Assembly: GCF_000226115.1 (NCBI RefSeq)
Contig: NC_016458.1
Location: forward strand, 2,604,001-2,668,000
From: Thermothielavioides terrestris NRRL 8126
Taxonomy: Eukaryota > Ascomycota > Sordariomycetes > Sordariales > Chaetomiaceae
Length of the DNA: 64,000 bases
Direction of reading: 5' to 3'
A model generated the notes under the pieces. The model saw only the letters and a program-made list of their open reading frames with translations, did not search any database and was not told where the DNA came from. Position 1 is the first letter of the stretch. Each line of letters opens with the position of its first letter. Shown here in pieces: positions 1 to 11,459 of this stretch. A program made the position numbers and the translations under genes.

Positions 1-3000
1 CCTAGGAACTATAGGAGGTTATCTCCTCCTATAAATTTATACTTTTCTTATAGCTAGTTAATTACTTCGTTAGCTTAGAGTTAATCCTTTTTATAATAGG
101 CAAAGACAATATTATCTATATAGAAGAAGATAATAATGCCTTTGTTCGTTATAATATAGGGCTCTTATAGTATAGCCTAGAACTCTAAGTTCCTTAGAGT
201 AGCTATCAACTCTTATTGCTAAAGGAGAAGAGCCTTCTATAGGCTATAGAGCGCCTTCTTTAGCTTTAGGATAGTTCCTAGTTTATAATAGCTATATAGT
301 ATCTCTATATAAATGTCTTTATTAATCTTTACATTAACAAAGGCGTTGACTATATTAAACTACTTTAATTCTAGGTTGAACCTTGCTATAGTAGCAAATA
401 TTGTTCTAAAGGATTATATAGTAAGTATAGCTATATAGTTCTCTTTAGTAAACCTCTTCTTTTACTAATCGCTATATACTATAAGCTTTACCTTATATTT
501 AATAAGGTACTTACTTTTATTAAACTTATAGATATATACTTATATATAATCTAAGATCTATTTGCCTTAGACCTCTTTGTTATAGTAGCGAATCTCTTCC
601 TAGGAGCTTATTACTTTATAGCTTTGAAGATAATTGTATTTAGTTTCTAAGAATAGTTGGCCTAGTAGGTGATCTTCGAGTTTAGAGTACTATCGAGATA
701 TAGGTAAAAGCATTGACTAGTAGATAGATCTAAGCTTGCCTTTTTACTATAGATAGTCGACTTCTTCTTAGGAGATCCTCTTAGTATCGCTATCTTCCTT
801 TTTAATAGCACCGACTATCTTCTTAGCCTTCTTTTTACTCTTTTAAGTAAATTCCTCTCTCTCTTCCTTTATATAGAGGACCCTCTTTAAATATCTATAT
901 TCGGTAGCTCTAAGGCCTAACGTTTCTACGTTGAAGGTAGCCTCCTATAGCTAGAACGCTCCTTTAGAGGCTCTAGGCGAATATAAGCTTAGGAAGGTAG
1001 CCGCGATTAGGGCACTTAGCAAAGTAGGTAGAGAAGTTGGATATTAGAACTCTAGGAAGGTGCTTATAGTATTGCCTTTTACTACAATAGTATCTAACAC
1101 TTCTTTAATAGTAGTTAAGCTCTTTTCTAGCTCTTCGAAGGTTGTTAAAGGCGTATTAAACCCCTCTATTATATCCTTTTCCTTAGTCGTAGGTATAAGA
1201 TCGCTATTATCTAGCTAATCGGCATTATCAACGCCTTTAGTATTGAGCTAGCGCTTTAGCTCTTCGAAGTCTACCTAGGAGATATCCTATACTATAAGCT
1301 TTAAATCGCCTAGGTATATCTACTTCTTATTAAAGATTATATTATATATATATACTACTTGGTTGGTAGTAGGGTTCTAAATACAATAGATGTTTAAGGA
1401 ATCGTATCCTATAAGGTAACTGATCTAGGCTCTTAGTTAGAACTGTTTAAAGCGTCTTTCTTTCTTCTTAGTAGTATCTGTTATAGCGAATGCCTTATAA
1501 CTATAGACCTTTAAGTGCCCTTAGTATAGCTTATACTCTAAGGCTCTTAGGCTATCTCTTTTAGTAAAGAAGGTATAAAAGCGATCTAGCGACGTTATTT
1601 ACTCTATTGTCAAGGATAGTGTCTTATTGTAAAGATATACTATAGCTCTAGTAACCTTTAGCTATAGTTGCCCTAGCAACTATATACTAATAGCCATCGT
1701 TCTAGCCTTCTCCTTGATTATACCCCTTAAGCGTTTAGCACCTCTATTCTATATAGGCGTATTAGGCGCTAAAGGCTCTATTTAAATGCCTTGTCTCTCT
1801 ACCTAGATAGTAATAGCGCTTGCCTATATAAATTCGTTGTTATACTCTAGGACCTTGATATATAGCTAATACTGCCTTTCAAGTAGTATAGCAAGGTGTT
1901 TAATAGCTACTAGGATACCTAGCGCCTTATAGTTATATAGATAGTAGTCCTATATTATACCTAAATAGCGATTTGTTGCTAATAGCAAATATTTAAAGCG
2001 TTGTTAGCCTTCTTAGAAAGGGTATAGATCTAGGGCGATCTTATTGCCTAAGCTATAGTTCAATAGTCTAGGAATACGATTAGGCCTATATTTTAACTTA
2101 CTAAAGCTATAGCTATTATACTCAAACGTTGGTACACCTTTGATATACCCTCTTTATAAATAATTAATAAAGTGTTCGAAGGCCCTTAGGCCTATATAGC
2201 CAAGGCGTAGGTACCAAGTTATAGCATCTACTACGCTATCTATATAGTAAGCCTAGCGATCGAGCCTCTTTATTTAGGTAGCAAAGGCTATAGGCGTATA
2301 GTCTTTAGGTATATATTCGAGGATCTATTATTAAAGCTTCTTTATAGTATATCTAAAGAGCGTATAATCTTAGCACCTAAGTAGGTAGTTCGGTATACTC
2401 TTTAGCCTATTGTCCTACTAGATCCTTTGTTAGTTAAGTTGCTCCAACGATACGATATTATATATAAAGGTTGGGTAGTAAGCTATATTATATAGTATAA
2501 GGACTATAATACCCTTATTGTTCTATAGTTTAATATCTATCTCGCTATATTCTTTAATCTAAATAGAATATTCGCCTACCTAGATATAGTTATTAGGTAT
2601 AGCCAACTTAGAAAGTCTTTTAAACCTACTTAGATAATTAGCGATATAAATAGTTGACCCTAAATCTAGGATTACTAAGTTGATTAGGAGATATCTTTAG
2701 CCTATCTAGAATATAGCTAGGATTATAGCGAAGCTCGCTATATATTTGCCTATAGCTCTCTATCACTATATTCTTACAATATACTAGTAGCTAAATATTG
2801 CTATAATGTTGGTACCTACGTTAGGGACATTGCTTATATTAGAGGCGATACCTGCTTTAGAGGCAGTGCCTACTTTGGGGGCGTTACCCTCTTCCTAGGT
2901 AGTACTCTCTTTAGGAGCAATGCCCTCTTTAGGGGCGTTGGCATTTGCTATATCCACTTTAGAGACCTTGAGCTTCTTCGTCGAGAGCGTAGCTATAGCT

Positions 3001-3346
3001 CTCTTAGAGTGGTCAGCTAGTCAATGTAGTAGTAGGTCTTCGCCTATATCGCTCTTTGCGTTGTTAGCGAGGCTACTCTTAGATCTCTTTATCTAGAGCC
3101 TATTAGCCTCTATTCGTAGAGTTGAATCAGCCTTTAAATTAGCCTCTATATAAGCCTTAATATATTCTCTAGGTTCCTATTTAGGTAGTATATTCTTAGA
3201 GTTTAAGTAGTAGTACCACTTAGTTAGATAGAAGTGATTATAGGTATAGTACTTCCTTAATATACTTAAGGACTTTATAGAGGTGCTAAAAGCTATAGGC
3301 GCGCTTAGCTTACGTTTAGAGCGGGATTAGCTAATTCTAGCTCTCT
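1..3346 (-). mobile_element. RIP-degraded Ty1/copia retrotransposon, pol and end of gag (left arm)
   Basis: The minus strand holds a decayed copia polyprotein read from right to left, with stops that are almost all TAG or TAA. Visible landmarks are a gag tail near 3300-2800, an acidic/Pro-Lys-Ala repeat-like stretch near 2960-2820, and a retroviral-type protease triad at 2658-2666 (Asp-Leu-Gly followed by Ser-Thr, from an expected Asp-Ser-Gly). They continue with a gag-pre-integrase motif near 2220-2090 (Trp-Tyr-Leu-Arg-Leu-Gly), integrase motifs near 1760 (Asn-Thr-Pro-Ile) and an RT active site Tyr-Ile-Asp-Asn at 111-122, where Tyr-Val-Asp-Asp is expected. The order protease-integrase-RT is diagnostic of copia. 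The element runs off the window at base 1, so RNase H and one LTR are not seen. At 3346 it is interrupted by the gypsy element and resumes at 13926. It has no coding capacity left. Confidence 0.9.
3342..3346. repeat. Target-site duplication, left copy (TCTCT)
   Basis: The five bases TCTCT directly precede the TG of the 5' LTR and recur directly after the CA of the 3' LTR. Five-base duplications are what Ty3/gypsy integrases make. The pair proves that the two LTRs belong to one insertion event. Confidence 0.92.
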
Positions 3347-3594
3347 TGTCATACGCAACTGTAGCAAGGGCACCTATGACTATATCGCAGTTAGGGGTAA
3401 CGAGCGTTCCCTTAAAAGGGGAACCTCGCCTGCAACCCCTTTGTAGAATAGTAGACTGCATTAACATACTTTTGTAATATATACTAGTGTTTAGGAGTGC
3501 CGCCTTATTAGCTAACGAGGCTAAGAGGCATTGATCTTTCTTACCCTTATACGTTTACCGCTAGATGGTTACCGAGCACCATCTACGTATAACA
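3347..3594 (+). repeat. 5' LTR of the chromovirus
   Basis: This 248-bp repeat begins TGTCATAC and ends GTATAACA, so its ends are near-perfect short inverted repeats. A hand alignment to 13673-13920 shows about 25 differences, all of them transitions and none transversions, with no gaps. That pattern points to RIP rather than neutral drift as the source of the divergence. Confidence 0.93.
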
Positions 3595-3596
3595 AG

Positions 3597-3620
3597 TGGT
3601 GCCTATTAACGATTTGAACC
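3597..3620 (+). other. Probable tRNA primer-binding site
   Basis: Two bases after the 5' LTR a TGG begins a stretch whose reverse complement ends in CCA and contains GGTTCAAATC, a T-arm signature of a tRNA. The spacing from T-loop to CCA is one base short of canonical, perhaps from mutation, so the tRNA species cannot be named. Position and form match minus-strand priming of a gypsy element. Confidence 0.6.
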
Positions 3621-3899
3621 TATTCGCTTCCTATTAAGGGGAGCTAAGTTTAGATTAGGAGACATTATAAGTTATATCTAATAAGTTGTATAGAGCAACG
3701 CCTAAGGCAAATAATACTCCTTTTTAAAGGAATAAGCTTTAGGAAATATACTATATAACGAACTAGTTCGCTTTACTAATACTGTTAACCTAACCTTAGG
3801 CACTCTCAAGGTGTTAGGAACTAGACAAAGTTAAGCCTTATAAATATAAACATCTATAAGAATATATAGTAGACTCTTAAGTTTATTAAGGACTTTAGA

Positions 3900-5575
3900 G
3901 TTATCTACGACGTTCAATAGGTTACTAGTATTAGCCTATAGAAACTTAAGTACCTAGAAGTTATAATATCCCTTAAGACGGTACTAGAAGAAGACGACTA
4001 TATATAGTAATACGCCTAAGAACTATATATCTTAGAGTATCCTCCTTCTTAGATACTTAACAACTATATTCTATACGTCTATCTTATATCTATTAGGCGT
4101 AAAGTCTAAGTAGCTGTTAATAAAACCTTATCCTAGACCCTAGGATCGAAGACACTGCTTTAAAGACTAAGGATTTAACCTAAGAAACGTTAAAGACCTT
4201 AGTACTAGAGAGTCGAGGACCGCTAGAGACCCTAAAGCCTTAGGAGACTAGCAATTAGCAACTAGGACTAGCTATACCATTAGAAATATCGGTAAAAACT
4301 AGATATAATCCAATTAAGAATTAGCTAACAACTTTATTAAGCTTAACCTTCTAGGAGCAACTAGAAACCTAGGATATACCAACTATTTTTTAACAAGGAT
4401 ATAAAACCTATATCGTTAGTAGCTATAATATTAGTAGACGCTACTAAGGACTGCTAAGAGGATTATAGGATCTACTGTTTTAGAACCGATAACCTAAAGA
4501 AGAATACCTATTATCTTCGATAGCTTAGCTAATTAGCGTTTTCGACTAGGTTCCCTAGCTACTACTATAGACGCCTAGTCAACTATCCTAATACCTATCT
4601 AAGCTTCCTAGACTAGATATAGTTATCTAGAACCCTAGAACGGAATATATAGACAGTTTAGTCGATTCTAATGTCTCTTTACTATTCTAAAAGATACTAA
4701 GCCTACTATATAGATAAATAGCTAGACCCTCTAGACAAGGAGCTAGACCCTCTAGACAAGTAGCTAGAGCTATAGATATCTAGGCTACTTTCACTATATA
4801 GGACTTTCTTACCTAGATAGCTAGAATAATAGAGAACTTAAACATTATAATCGAAAAGGCGAATAGGGCTATAGACGTAGAAGACTATTAGCTTAAAACC
4901 AAGAACGAAAGTACTATATCTTCGTAGCTATCTATACCTATATCGAAATAGAAGATTTAGGACACTAGTCTCTTCTAGCTAGATATAGAGAACGAGTCTA
5001 AGGAACCCTAGGACCTATAGTACAACAAATAGTAGCTATACTATAGGGATATCAACCTTTAGGTTAAGTAGGTAGATTAGGTCATTAGATACTACTTAGT
5101 AAAAGAAAAGACTTTATATATAGAGATATAGACCCTGCTTTAAAGCTTAGCGCTATAATAGTACAAGTAGTAGCTCTCTATTATAGAAAAGATAGTATTA
5201 ACTATATCTATAAAAGTATAGATCGAACACTTAAAAAAAGAGTTTAGTATTAAAAGATATAAAACAGAAAAATAGCTAAACAAAAACCGGTATACTACAA
5301 AGGACAACTATAAAGATAAGCTAATCTAGAAATTTGCTATAGAATACTTCAAATATATATATATTTAGGGAGATACTACTAAAGAGCAACATCTAATACG
5401 CCTATACAACTACCTCTATCTAGAACTTCGCTAACTATACTCTAAATTAGATATAACTATAGAGATAGGCGTATTCCTTAGCATTTTCGACACTAAAGTA
5501 TATATCGTTAGAGACAAGCTCCGCTAAGACGTTGCTAAGGGTTATATTATCGGCTATAGTCCTATTGCCAACAAC
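3900..5575 (+). pseudogene. Chromovirus gag relic
   Basis: One plus-strand frame stays coding-like over roughly 550 codons, interrupted only by RIP-type TAG and TAA stops. It includes a 21-nt tandem repeat at about 4729-4770 encoding an Ala-Arg-Pro-Ser-Arg-Gln unit. Its C-terminal third (about 5080-5570) is charged and rich in Lys, Glu and aromatic residues, as in gypsy gag capsid regions. I see no intact CCHC zinc knuckle. The assignment rests on position upstream of the protease and on frame continuity, not on a strong motif. Confidence 0.6.
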
Positions 5576-6399
5576 GTAGATATAGAGTACAACGATAAAG
5601 GACAAAGAGATAACTAAGAGGATAATAGAGCCTTCTAGATAGAAAGAGATAGAAGAGGATATTATAATCCTTAGAGAAGAGATAGAGATAAACCTTAGCG
5701 ACCTAGAAACAATTAGTATAGAGATAGTGACTAAATATAGCTATTTAGTAACTAAAACTTCTATAATATAACTAGATATAGAAGAGGATATTGACTATTT
5801 AACAATTGTAGAAGAGGAGTTAGACTATTCAACGGCTAGAGAAAAAGCGATAATAGTAATTAGGGAAGACGACCTCGACGACTCTAATGGATTTAGATAT
5901 ATATATATAAGAAGCAGTTCGAAGACAGTACTTTCTTATACTATAGCGAGATTATAGTAATAGGAGACAACGAAGACGTTAACCTTTACTATAAAATGCT
6001 AGAGAAGACTAGGTATATTCTTATCGACGAATATAATACTAAAGCTAAGGACGAGGAATTAGAAGACGAGGAAGCTAATAGTTCTTATTACTTATATTAC
6101 ACCTTTCGCTAGCCTAGACTAAGTTAGAATAAACTGCTACAATAGCTCCTATAGATTTAGCAATATACCGTCTATAGCAGAGTCTTTACGATATATTATA
6201 AGCTTTTTAAATATATAGCCGACAATAGCGACGAAGACAAGTATAAACCTATATAACTTTAAACGGACTACTAGCGTAACCTTAGTAATAATAAAGACGA
6301 GCTTAATAGTAAAGATATAAACTTTATACTAACTAAAGGACAGATCATAGAAGTATAGCTATATATACTACTACTAAAAGCATTAGATAAATAAGCTAT

Positions 6400-9300
6400 A
6401 TACTTTATAATCAATATTAGTATAAACCTAGGCGAGCTAGGTACCAAGGTTTACTTCGATATAGGTAGTAATACCAACCTCATTGACAAAGAGTTCATCT
6501 CTAAGTAGGCTAAGAACCTACGTTAGATTAATGTAAAGCTATACTTTATTAAAGGCGTTAAAGCCTATACCAAAGTCAAGAAGTAAGTCGAGTTTAACTT
6601 CTATATCTAAGGAATTGTCTATAATACTAATATAGACAATTACTTCACTATAATAGCCAACGTCATTAAAGGTTTAAGAGCGAAACTATTGATTAGAACT
6701 AACTTTATACTCTATAACAGAGTAAAGATTGACTTTAATACGTCTACCTATTACTTCTAGTCCATTTATAATATAAAGGTAAGAGTATATATAGAATAGA
6801 AAAGAATAATCTAGAAGGTAAAAGCTATAAACACTATAACGGTTATACCTATAACTAAATACCTGATCAAGACTATGTTCAAGCTTATAGACACTAATAA
6901 TGATAATCTAGGTAGCTAGAAATACGAGCTCTACTTCGCTTTATACGTCGAAGGTATACTAGACGCTATTATAGATACGAAAAGTATATACTAAGCCATT
7001 GTAAAGAACAATATCGCTCGCCTAATCACTATTATCAAAGGACGATGTATTAGACACCTTTTTTAGTATAGCCTAGAGGAGGATATCTAAGTAATAGTAT
7101 AGAACTTTATATAGTAGACTTAGAATAACATTGTAGACAACAAATATATATAGATAATAACAATTATACAATAGGAGCCTAGTAATAAGGAACCGATAAT
7201 AGAGACACTGATAGAGGATAAGTATAAGCTACCTACTAAGTAGGAGTTCTATACACTATTCTATAGTATCGAGAAACTAAACGATATCCTATATATCAAG
7301 TTAGTAGTAAAGGTAAACGTCTATAGTAGAGATAAATAGTATATAAAAGAGATAAAGGCATTGCTAGATAAGTATAACGTCTTCTATAACTATAGCATTG
7401 TTCCTATACTAGAGGATTAGAAGATAAGAATTCCGCTTGTCGACGGATAATAGAATTAGCTTAAGCCTATTCGAGTTTACCTACTAAACGCTAAAGACTA
7501 AGCGATCGTTAACAAAGAATATAACAAACTATATACGTAAGGAAAGATAGACTTTATAGACTAGCCAACCCCTATCGCTTACCTAGTCTTTATAGTCTAC
7601 TATATAGTTGCTAGAAAAACGAAAGGCAGAGCTATAGTAGACCTCTAGCCCCTAAATACGTTGGTAGTACCGGATATATACCTATTGCCTAACTAAGACG
7701 ACATTATAAATATAATAATAGATAATACAATCTTTATAGTATTCAACACCTCTAGATTCTTCTTCTAGCTTCTAGTTATAGAAGAATACTATAACTATAT
7801 AGTGGTTATTAGTCCTAGAGGTTTAAAACGTTTAAACATTGTACTAATAGGATTTAAAAACTTACTAGCTTTCGTATAGCGTTTTATAGACTACTTGTTC
7901 TATAAGTATAAGCATTTTGTCTATATCTATATCAATAACATTATTATCGCTAGTAAGAATATAAAGAAGTACTTTAAATATATCGAGACAGTTCTCAATA
8001 TCCTCGACAAGGTATATATTTATATTTTAGTAGAAAAATTCTTTATAGCCTACCTATTAGTAAGACTTCTTAGCTATATAGTCAATAGTAAAGGAGTAGC
8101 TAAGATAGACGACAAAATCGCTATATTTAAGAAACTTAAGTTCCCTAATACCTTTAAGACCTTAGAACAGTACCTTAGTATAGCTAGATAGCTATATAAG
8201 GGCATCCTATAATATATAGCAAAAGTATAGCCTTTATAGGACTATAAGACTAAGCTCCTTACCTAAAGGAAAGTAAGCGGAGACCTTCCTATCACTAAGT
8301 CGAAGAATACTAGGAAAGCATTTACTTTAAACGCTAAGTTCAAGCCTACGCTAGCGGAACTAGAGTCCTTTAGGTTGCTATAGGAATATCTATATAAGTA
8401 GTACTTCCTATATTATTACCACTTTAACAAACTACTATTTATTAAGCTCGACGTAAATAGTAAAGGATATAGAGTAATCGTCTTTTAACTTTATAGCGAA
8501 TAGGACGGCACTAGTATTTCTAGCTAAAATATTCTAAATAGCGAGATCTAGCCTATTATATTCTTATTCCACCTAACTTCTAATATAGAAAGGAAGTATA
8601 GGAGTATAAAAGTAGAAGTCGCTACTATTGTATAGGTAGTTAAGAAGCTCTAGAAAATAGTATAGTTAAACCAATATCCTATAAACATCCTAATAGACTA
8701 TATAGCGACCAGAGGCATTGTAAAGTATATATCTCTTGCTACTATAGACTTTGCAAAGGCTAACCTAAAGCTCGTTAACGCTATAAACTGGCTATCCTAG
8801 TTTAACCTCAATATCTTCTATATACTAAGAAAGCTCAACGTTGTACTAGACGCCTTGTTACACCTCCTAACCTTCGAGGAGGATGCCTCTAACGAAACCT
8901 AAGACGCTACCAACGAACTAGAGGACATTTAGTCTACTACCTAGATCGATACTAAAGAATACTATACTATAGATACTAGTACCTTCGAACTAGTTATCAG
9001 TGACGAGTTTAAAGCTAGGCTAACTGTAGTTTACCTTAACGATCGTTAGTACAACAAGATCATTAGGAGTCTCTATAATATAGAAGAACAAACTAAGAAG
9101 ATCGCTAATTAGAGAGAATATAAAAAGTAAGAAGAAGAGCTATAAAGAAAGTAGTACCGAAAGCTATAGCTTAGACTCTATAAACTGAAGGATGATCTCC
9201 TCTACTATATTGACTATAAAGGAGTAAAGAAGCTTTATATCCCTAATAGCTATATTAAAGACATTCTTACCGTTATATATAACAACATTTACTACTTTAG

Positions 9301-10640
9301 TATAGACAATATAATGGTGAATCTCTTTATATTTACATTTAACTAAAAGCGCTAGATAGTATATAAGTATATTCGGCACTGCCCTATATATAGAGAGAAC
9401 TAAACCTTAAAAGAACTAAAGCCTAGAGACCTTTAGCCTATTTGAACGCCGCTATAGCCTTTCTATACTATTACTATAGACTTTATCGTCGGTTTACCTA
9501 CTATACTCTCTAAAGGGATACTATAGTTAATAAAAAAGTACCTAATCCTCAACGCTATATACACTATTATCTATAAGTTTAACAAAAAGAAGCTTCTTAT
9601 AGCTAGAAACAATAAAATGTTAGTAGAGGAATAGGCAATTATAATCTTTAAAGCGCTAACGTATATAGATTAGGGACTCTTAGCGTAAATTATTAGCGAC
9701 TAAGACACTAAGTTCACCTCTAACCTATAGAAATAAATCTTTTATATCCTAGGCGTTAGCCTCCTTTTCTCAATAGCTTATTACCCCTAGACGGACAGTT
9801 AGTTAGAGAGGACGAACTAGATAGTAGAAATTGCTATCTATATAGAAGCTATAGAAAAACTAGGAACGCTATAGCCTCTACTTCTCCCTACGTTATAGTA
9901 CAACCTTAATAATACGCTTATAGTCACTATTAGAAGATCGTTAAACGAGTTGGTATATAGCTTTAAACTATACTCTATCCTAGATATACTTCACTATAAG
10001 AAGAGTACCATTGCCTCTACTAAAGCTATTAGTGTCCTTAGACAGCAATATTAGAAGGAAGTAGTAGAATAGATCGATTATATAAACGCTATTATAAAGA
10101 TATATTATAATAATAAATATATATCTACTAAGTTCAAAGTAGGAGACACTGTTTACCTACGACTATACAACGGATACTATTTCCTAGGAAAGCCTAAACG
10201 AAAGTGGTTACTATAGTGGACAAGACCATTTAAGATTATCTATAAAATCGATAGGAATGCCTATAAGCTTAACTTCCTAGCTAATTGGAAAGTCTATCTT
10301 ATAGTTTTAGTTTCCTAGTTATAGAAACTAGATTAGGGGAAAGACCCTTTTAACTATAACGTAGAACCCCCTAGCTTTATAATCGTTGATAGAGACGAGT
10401 ACTAGGAAGTTAAGAAAATTATATAACAGTATATTACTTAGAGGAACTAAAGACCTAAGGTCGAGTATCTAGTACAATAGAAAGGATTTACTACTAAAGA
10501 CGACTAGTAGATCCTATATATCTAGCTTATTAACGGTGCTAGGGAACTTATTAAAGAGTATAAAAAGGTATACCCTATCGACTAGGAGAAGGAACACTAT
10601 AACAAAGGTATCGCTATTAAGGAATAGAAGGAAGTAAAGG
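6400..10640 (+). pseudogene. Chromovirus pol relic: protease, RT, RNase H, integrase, chromodomain
   Basis: The frame shows an aspartic protease motif at 6458-6466 (Asp-Ile-Gly from Asp-Thr-Gly, followed by Ser-Asn). RT motifs lie at about 7610-7960, including Val-Asp-Leu-stop-Pro-Leu-Asn and Tyr-Ile-Asn-Asn where Tyr-Ile-Asp-Asp is expected. RNase H follows at about 8440-8650, with a Leu-Asp-Val-Asn-Ser-Lys-Gly-Tyr motif. The integrase zinc-finger end (His-Cys-Pro-Ile-Tyr) is near 9380, then the core, with an Ile-Asp-Phe-Ile-Val-Gly-Leu-Pro-Thr motif near 9475 and a decayed His-Pro-Gln-Thr-Asp-Gly-Gln-like block near 9780-9800. Near 10140-10320 comes a GPF-like segment, and at about 10390-10560 a chromodomain (Glu-Tyr-Leu-Val then Lys-Gly-Phe, ending Ala-Arg-Glu-Leu-Ile-Lys-Glu-Tyr). 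The RT-before-integrase order is gypsy; the chromodomain makes it a chromovirus. Stops are nearly all TAG or TAA. Confidence 0.9.
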
Positions 10641-11459
10641 AGATTCTTTAATCTTAGAACTAAGTTGTCGTTGAGCTACTATAGAGGAAAGGTAGCGACT
10701 ACTAACAGCTATACTATTATTGACTTTCTCTTTCCTTTTTTCCTATTTCCTTCTCTTCCTTTTGTTCGTTTATACTTTCTTTATTAGAATATATTCGCTT
10801 TAGTATATCTATTACTACTATACTACTACTAGATATATAAGCGTTATCCTCTATTTTATAGATCTCTTAGTTTTTCTTCTTTTTACCCCTTATTTAGATA
10901 TTACCAACACTTTTAGTTATAAAACTATAGTCATTTAGTTCGTTAAGTACCTTGCTTATTCTAGTTTTCCTATATATAGATTTGCTACTAACCTTAACTA
11001 GTAAATAGTTAGGGAAAGCTATCCTATTGCTATAAAGGCATAGGGCTTCGAGCTTTAAAGGTACAATGTTCTATTCTTTAGCTACTGCTAGATAGCAACA
11101 CTGTTTATTAGCTATAGGCACTGTACTATTGTTTTTATTTACTTCTAGAATAGCCTAACGTAGGCCACTACAATTTCCTTTCTCTTTATATATCAACCTC
11201 AACGTATTTATCTTCCTTAACAATTCCTTATCGTAGTTATTCGCGTTTACTATACAATCGATTGTTAAACCTTCTTATCACTGAGCTATATATATTTATA
11301 TAAGCTACTGTTAGTTAGTATATACTTACACTACATTTACAACTTAAAATAATCCGCTATACGTTCTTATAGTACCTACGTCACTGATAGAAGCGACTAT
11401 ATAGTCGATTCTCTTAGCTCGCTAACGTTATTGAGTAGCGAAGCGTTTAAATACAATTA

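Noticed and set aside
3347..3594. Considered as a CRISPR-like or satellite repeat because it recurs at 13673
   Set aside because: Exactly two copies with TG...CA ends and target duplications make it an LTR.
7895..8191. A 98-codon open frame in the AT-rich block, at first a possible small gene
   Set aside because: It is the longest stop-free remnant of the chromovirus reverse transcriptase.
9164..9379. A minus-strand 71-codon frame in the AT-rich block
   Set aside because: Antisense of the integrase relic.
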